DNA of 10,061 bases, taken from positions 1 to 10,061 of the forward strand of contig PWUG01000147.1 of assembly GCA_003562605.1 (NCBI GenBank), read 5' to 3'. Numbering within the stretch: the stretch's first letter is position 1; every line of letters begins with the position of its first letter. Made by a program: the position numbers and the translations under genes. This DNA is from Syntrophomonadaceae bacterium (GTDB lineage Bacteria; Bacillota_D; Dethiobacteria; DTU022). Positions 6,875 through 10,061 of this stretch are shown in pieces. The notes below the pieces were generated by a model. The model was not told the DNA's origin and did no database searches. It saw only the letters and a list, made by a program, of their open reading frames with translations.

Positions 6875-7600
6875 ATGAATTACGGAGACGATTTCCAGCG
6901 TTTGAGCAAATACAATCGGGAAACGCTTGGTGGGAGAACTCTCGACTGGGATCACAAGCCTGCCCTGTATAAGAAATACCCGCCAGAACTGGAGCGGTTT
7001 GAGCTGGAAAAACCCGACCGATCCGGCGGAACCCCGCTTTATTCACTGCTGCAGGAGAGACGTTCTGAACGCAATTACAGGGAGACTTTTCTGCCGGGCA
7101 TTAAGCTCTCCCAGGTCCTCTGGGCGACCCAGGGAATTTCCCTGGAAACCGAGTACCACCAGTTCCGTACGGCACCTTCAGCCGGGGGGCTTTTCCCGAT
7201 AGAAACCTACTGTGTGATCAATAATGTGGAAGGGTTCAAACCGGGAATCTACCACTATCAGGTGCCTTATCACGCGCTGGTACTAGTAAAGCAAGGAAAC
7301 TTCGGTATGGAACTGGCCCGGGCTGCTTTAGGTCAAAAAATGCTGCGAGACGCCTCTTTCAACCTGGTCTGGAGCGCCATGATTGAGCGCTCCAAGTGGA
7401 AATATGAACAGAGAGCTTACCGCTATATCTACCTAGATGCCGGCCATATAGCCCAGAACACGGCCCTGGCAGCTTTATCCTGCGGCCTCGGATCCTGCCA
7501 GGTGGGAGCGTTCTTCGACGAGGAGGTGAATAAAATTATCGATGTCGACGGCGTAAACGAATTCGCCATCTATATGACGTCAATAGGCGAACCAAAATGA
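6875..7600 (+). CDS. SagB/ThcOx-type nitroreductase-family FMN dehydrogenase
   Basis: Members of this nitroreductase branch include the FMN oxidases that turn azolines into azoles in thiazole/oxazole-modified peptides, but many stand alone with unknown substrates. Numbered from the start at 6875: ERRSERNY (61-68) supplies the Arg residues that hold the FMN phosphate; RTAPSAGGLFPIETY (98-112) is the SagB-type signature; and YIYLDAGHIAQNTALAA (185-201) with CGLGSCQVG are the C-terminal FMN and dimer segments. The ATG at 6875 is preferred over the ATG at 6869 because GGGGG directly abuts the latter but is six bases from the former; this gives 241 residues. The gene has its own promoter and terminator, so it is monocistronic. 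No YcaO cyclodehydratase, E1-like protein or obvious precursor peptide is nearby, so a role in peptide modification is not supported by context. Probably a soluble dimer. Confidence 0.88.
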   Translation: MNYGDDFQRLSKYNRETLGGRTLDWDHKPALYKKYPPELERFELEKPDRSGGTPLYSLLQERRSERNYRETFLPGIKLSQVLWATQGISLETEYHQFRTAPSAGGLFPIETYCVINNVEGFKPGIYHYQVPYHALVLVKQGNFGMELARAALGQKMLRDASFNLVWSAMIERSKWKYEQRAYRYIYLDAGHIAQNTALAALSCGLGSCQVGAFFDEEVNKIIDVDGVNEFAIYMTSIGEPK

Positions 7601-7703
7601 AACACGAAACAGCACATGGACACCCCATGCTGCTTACTGTTTTCTTTATTTGCCGGACAGCTCTCGAATCAATCATGATATGCAATGCCGGGCACACCAA
7701 ATT

Positions 7704-7739
7704 AAGCCGCGGGAAATTACTTCATACCCGCGGCTTTTT
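7704..7739 (+). terminator. Rho-independent terminator after the SagB-like gene
   Basis: Ten-base perfect stem AAGCCGCGGG (7704-7713) with CCCGCGGCTT (7727-7736) around a 13-base loop, followed by a T-run to 7739. It lies about 100 bases after the SagB-like stop. The minus-strand reading has only TTAATTT after the stem, so it may also stop the opposing secreted-protein gene, but less efficiently. Confidence 0.85.
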
Positions 7740-7765
7740 AATAACATCATTCTAATATAAAAAAT

Positions 7766-8464
7766 CTACCATAAATATGTGCCATCGTACATTACCCTGA
7801 CAGTGGTGGTATTAATTTCAGGCTCTGATGCTCCAGCTGGAAGGTCACTCACATAAATTCTAACCCGCCATACATTGTTATTATCTCCCGTGCCACGGAC
7901 TCCTGTTTTGCCCATAACCCTAACCATGTCAACTTTTGTTAAATCATAGGGAGCCTCAATAATAATGTTAACAAACCAGCACCTGGCAAAAACAGACCAA
8001 GCCATATTATAGCTTATGCCATCAGGAAATTCAGGCAAATGCGGAGTGCGATACGCAGACGAAAGTCCTGTTTGTGAGTACAATTCTAAATCGGCCAGAG
8101 CAAAAAGATCTATAACCACGTCATAATCTCCGCTTCCGATAGCCTCGCTATATGTCTTACCATCATCGACAGCTTTGCTATAGTTAATTATTTTTGCATC
8201 AGTTTCGACATAAACCTGCCTGAAGTTGGCTAATGCAACCTCTATCTCTTGTAAAGCTGTTTTTAGGGGCTCCTGATGGAACGGTGGATTATACAATTCC
8301 AGCGCTTTTTGATAATCGACTATGATATACTTCCCGTCGGAACGTTCGTATAGCACGTACTCTACTTCTGTAACCGACGTTGCTGCTACTGCCTCAGAGG
8401 AGAATAAAAAAAGCAGTAAAATGCACAGTACTAAAATTCCGGCCTGCTTTCTAATGAAAATCAT
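7766..8464 (-). CDS. Secreted protein of unknown function
   Basis: I do not recognise a family. The first 27 residues form a clear Sec signal peptide: basic start (IRKQ), hydrophobic core GILVLCILLLFLF, and an AVA site with expected cleavage after residue 27. The Cys at 14 does not sit in a good lipobox, so it is probably not a lipoprotein. The mature part of about 205 residues starts with an alternating pattern (TEVEYVLYERSDGKYIIVDY), then a helical stretch to about 105, and a C-terminal half rich in aromatic and beta-type residues ending in DGTYLW. Only one Cys (C167, in FARCWFV) is present in the mature part, so no disulfide is expected. GGGAG lies nine bases before the ATG. It follows the anchored protein gene at 8632 by 167 bases and could share its transcript. 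Convergent with the SagB-like gene. Confidence 0.75.
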   Translation of the reverse strand: MIFIRKQAGILVLCILLLFLFSSEAVAATSVTEVEYVLYERSDGKYIIVDYQKALELYNPPFHQEPLKTALQEIEVALANFRQVYVETDAKIINYSKAVDDGKTYSEAIGSGDYDVVIDLFALADLELYSQTGLSSAYRTPHLPEFPDGISYNMAWSVFARCWFVNIIIEAPYDLTKVDMVRVMGKTGVRGTGDNNNVWRVRIYVSDLPAGASEPEINTTTVRVMYDGTYLW

Positions 8465-8578
8465 AATTTTTTTCTCCCTTCAGTATGTTCTTTATTTTTA
8501 TTTCTATCTCTTGCAATTAAATAACTGTCTTTTCAGCATAGCCCCCTTCCTTTGTTTTGGTTATATGTAAGTGCTGCT

Positions 8579-8615
8579 GGAAGCGGCAGGCTGCCGAATC
8601 AAATAACCCGCTTCC
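8579..8615. repeat. Hairpin with an alternative inner hairpin between two minus-strand genes
   Basis: Arms GGAAGCGG (8579-8586) and CCGCTTCC (8608-8615) pair perfectly over 21 bases. A competing small hairpin, CGGCA (8584-8588) with TGCCG (8592-8596), shares bases with the left arm, so the two cannot form together. No T-run follows on either strand, so this is not a normal intrinsic terminator. It lies just past the stop of the anchored-protein gene and may be an RNA processing or stability element. The remainder of 8465-8631 holds no recognised gene. Confidence 0.4.
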
Positions 8616-8631
8616 CATCCTTACTTGGCGA

Positions 8632-9045
8632 TTAAAGTTCTTCAGCAATAATTATTGCTTTCTGTGTAACACTTTCATCTTCTTCGGTAGTGATAACAAT
8701 CTGCAACACGTCACCTGCTTCTAAATCGCTCATAACCAGTTCCCATCGGTCATGCTCAGACCTGTATCGGAGCTGCTCACCGTTTGCTGTAACTTCGGCA
8801 GCAGTTTTACCATTGTTGAGGTATACTCTTACATAAGTCAGCCCAAAAACATCTATGAAAGCAGCCGACCTGGCCATGTCAATTAAATCTGCATCATTCT
8901 GATCAAACAAACCTGTCACATCATCGAAAAAAATGAAGGAAGCCAGGGCAATGATCACTAAAAGAGCTAATACTGCGGCCATTATTTTTCTTGACTTCTT
9001 TTTACTCTTTTTCTTGTTTTCCATGGCTTTTTCAAGCCTGCTCAT
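8632..9045 (-). CDS. Single-pass membrane-anchored protein of unknown function
   Basis: No family is recognised. Read from the ATG at 9045 the protein has 137 residues: a Lys-rich cytoplasmic start (MENKKKSKKKSRK at 8-20), one membrane segment IMAAVLALLVIIALASFIFF (21-40), and an outside domain of about 95 acidic residues that looks beta-rich (TYVRVYLNNG, RWELVMSDL, LQIVITTEED). The positive-inside charge bias gives an N-in, C-out topology. I prefer 9045 because GGAGGG lies ten bases upstream. An in-frame ATG at 9078 would start only about eight bases after the predicted transcription start and has no ribosome site. The gene stands behind a perfect consensus promoter. Its small extracytoplasmic domain could sense, bind or scaffold something at the cell surface; nothing in the sequence decides this. 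Confidence 0.72.
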   Translation of the reverse strand: MSRLEKAMENKKKSKKKSRKIMAAVLALLVIIALASFIFFDDVTGLFDQNDADLIDMARSAAFIDVFGLTYVRVYLNNGKTAAEVTANGEQLRYRSEHDRWELVMSDLEAGDVLQIVITTEEDESVTQKAIIIAEEL

Positions 9046-9055
9046 TATTATTGTG

Positions 9056-9061
9056 CCCTCC
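9056..9061 (-). promoter_or_regulatory. Ribosome binding site deciding the anchored-protein start
   Basis: GGAGGG on the minus strand is ten bases before the ATG at 9045. The in-frame ATG at 9078 lies upstream of this site and has none of its own. Confidence 0.65.
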
Positions 9062-9092
9062 AAATCAAATAAAAACATTGAAAATGTATCCT

Positions 9093-9122
9093 ATTATATC
9101 AATATTCTGGTAATACTGTCAA
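9093..9122 (-). promoter_or_regulatory. Perfect-consensus sigma-A promoter for the anchored-protein gene
   Basis: Minus strand: exact TTGACA (9122-9117), an 18-base spacer, and exact TATAAT (9098-9093). The expected transcription start is near 9086, giving a leader of about 40 bases to the ATG at 9045. Both hexamers are full matches, so strong constitutive expression is likely unless a repressor blocks it. Confidence 0.82.
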
Positions 9123-9184
9123 GACCAGTGATGTAATTTAAATGGATTATTTTCAAATAGATGGGAACTATCGATAATTTCTGC

Positions 9185-9610
9185 TTAGAAAGAAGGACTG
9201 AGGTAGGAAAAACAGGAGATGTTCCTGATAATCCAGAAAATAATCACGGCAAAAAATAAAGACCAGATCCATACCGGCGCAACTCTGATATCGGCAGGGG
9301 TAAAGCGTCGATCAAAAGCCAGCCTGAAAACTGTAATGGCAGAATAAAAAGCAAGCGGAAGAATAAAAACTGCAAGGGCATTATTTTTCAAAGCCAGCCT
9401 GATGTTTCCGTTTAACAGATGAATCATGGCCCTGGTACCTCCACAAGCCGGGCAAAGCATTCCGGTCAGCTGGTTAAAGAAGCATTGGTGGGGGCGGACC
9501 AGGTCACGCAATTCAGGACTTACTACATAAAGATAGGTCAGCGCTAAAAATAAAACGGTAAAAACAGGCAGAAAGCGCATCAGCCATGTTTTTACCGTTT
9601 TTTCAGTCAT
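9185..9610 (-). CDS. DUF2752 family membrane protein
   Basis: DUF2752 proteins are small bacterial membrane proteins of unknown role marked by a CPxCGxTRA motif. Here it is CPACGGTRAMIHLLNG at residues 53-68, preceded by FFNQLTGML. The 141 residues hold three membrane segments: about 12-31, 76-97 and 112-131. A further Cys (C43) lies near the motif on what would be the same side of the membrane as C53 and C56, so metal binding or thiol chemistry is conceivable. The start overlaps no gene but follows the DUF4190 gene by eight bases, with AAGG six bases before the ATG, so the two are co-transcribed. I see no terminator after its stop in 9123-9184. The family match is clear, the function unknown. 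Confidence 0.85.
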   Translation of the reverse strand: MTEKTVKTWLMRFLPVFTVLFLALTYLYVVSPELRDLVRPHQCFFNQLTGMLCPACGGTRAMIHLLNGNIRLALKNNALAVFILPLAFYSAITVFRLAFDRRFTPADIRVAPVWIWSLFFAVIIFWIIRNISCFSYLSPSF

Positions 9611-9618
9611 ATTAGACC

Positions 9619-9915
9619 TTAAAACCTTATTTCGCGTTCAATTGCACTAAAGATTTCAGAAAAAAGTAACTGGCCAATTATGGCGAAAATTATTCCCAGG
9701 GCCGTGGCGGCAACCCCCAGGATAATGCCTGCGAGGGCATATTTCTGCTGCTGCTGCCAGCCTAATATACCGCATACCAGGGCGGTCAGGCCGAGAATTA
9801 CAGATATATAGGGACAGCAAAAGAACAAAAGTACCCCTAATATCCCGGTAACCAGCGATACAGTACCCAGGGTATTGTTTGGCGCCTGCACAGCCACCAT
9901 TTTAGTTTCGTCCAT
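9619..9915 (-). CDS. DUF4190 family small membrane protein
   Basis: A 98-residue protein with the DUF4190 layout: a short polar start, then hydrophobic Gly-rich segments with the repeated pattern LGTVSLVTGILGVLLFF, VILGLTALVCGILGW and YALAGIILGVAATALGIIF. Membrane segments lie at about 17-33, 36-53 and 60-86; the polar QQQQK loop at 54-58 separates the second and third. A Cys pair (C33, C34) stands at the end of the first. A strong GGAGGTG site stands before the ATG. It is followed after eight bases by the DUF2752 gene and preceded after 41 bases by the tail of another membrane protein gene, so it is probably in the middle of an operon. DUF4190 and DUF2752 proteins have no established function. 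Confidence 0.8.
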   Translation of the reverse strand: MDETKMVAVQAPNNTLGTVSLVTGILGVLLFFCCPYISVILGLTALVCGILGWQQQQKYALAGIILGVAATALGIIFAIIGQLLFSEIFSAIEREIRF

Positions 9916-9956
9916 CAGAGCACCTCCGATTGTTTAATGGGTTTTATCTAATTTCA

Positions 9957-10061
9957 TCATAAACGTATTATTCTTTTAAATACAGCCGGTAAAAACCAGA
10001 TTCCAATGATCAAAGGTGCCTGACCGGGCAAAGTGCCCTCGGTAACGTTTTCCCACCAGCG
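9957..10061 (-). CDS. C-terminal end of a probable membrane protein, cut by the window edge
   Basis: A minus-strand reading frame runs in from the right edge and ends at TGA 9959-9957 after 34 residues. It contains a hydrophobic stretch (PLIIGIWFLPAVF) followed by a basic end (KRIIRL), which is a normal ending for a cytoplasmic tail after a last membrane helix. The stop lies 41 bases before the DUF4190 gene on the same strand, as expected in an operon. Too little is visible to name a family. An open frame of this length could also be chance. Confidence 0.45.
   Translation of the reverse strand, partial: RWWENVTEGTLPGQAPLIIGIWFLPAVFKRIIRL

Noticed and set aside
7597..7755. A 52-codon plus-strand frame whose ATG overlaps the SagB-like stop codon (ATGA)
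   Set aside because: It runs straight through the terminator hairpin, has only a weak ribosome site and shows no leader/core pattern of a modified-peptide precursor, so I take it as a chance frame.
8933..9136. A 67-codon plus-strand frame with a hydrophobic start, opposite the anchored-protein gene
   Set aside because: Its hydrophobic stretch is the complement of the membrane segment and Lys-rich region of the anchored protein, and it runs into that gene's perfect promoter.
9169..9176. Eight-base palindrome TATCGATA just after the DUF2752 gene
   Set aside because: Too short and not followed by a T-run, so neither a terminator nor a supported binding site.

Overview
The window looks like chromosomal DNA of a Gram-positive anaerobe, probably a Clostridia-like Bacillota. 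The signs are a LytR-CpsA-Psr cell-wall ligase, strong G-rich Shine-Dalgarno sites in front of ATG, TTG and GTG starts, close-to-consensus sigma-A promoters, and an NDP-forming acyl-CoA synthetase of the kind common in fermenters. I see no rRNA, tRNA, insertion sequence, CRISPR array or prophage. The species is an inference and cannot be named from this sequence.

Left part (1-3479). A truncated LCP-family gene lies at the left edge on the minus strand, preceded by an AlkD-type DNA alkylation-repair gene. A 276-base intergenic region (1095-1370, measured from the preferred alkD-like start) carries divergent promoters. From it an NDP-forming acyl-CoA synthetase of 702 residues (CoA-binding, ligase and ATP-grasp domains fused) is transcribed rightwards.

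Middle part (3483-6690). Three closely spaced minus-strand genes form an apparent operon read from one good promoter: an MBL-fold hydrolase resembling the dihydropterin synthase-like group, a class V PLP enzyme related to cysteine desulfurases but without the desulfurase cysteine, and a divergent NIF3-family dinuclear-metal protein with a charged N-terminal extension. The operon ends three bases from the convergent acyl-CoA synthetase, with no visible terminator between them. This trio is the most interesting part of the window: each protein belongs to a family with poorly defined chemistry, and the combination suggests a small-molecule pathway I cannot name.

Right part (6690-10061). A divergent SagB/ThcOx-type nitroreductase with its own promoter and a strong hairpin terminator is followed by minus-strand genes for exported or membrane proteins: an unrecognised secreted protein, an unrecognised single-pass anchored protein behind a perfect TTGACA/TATAAT promoter, and an operon of a DUF2752 protein, a DUF4190 protein and the tail of another membrane protein that runs off the right edge.
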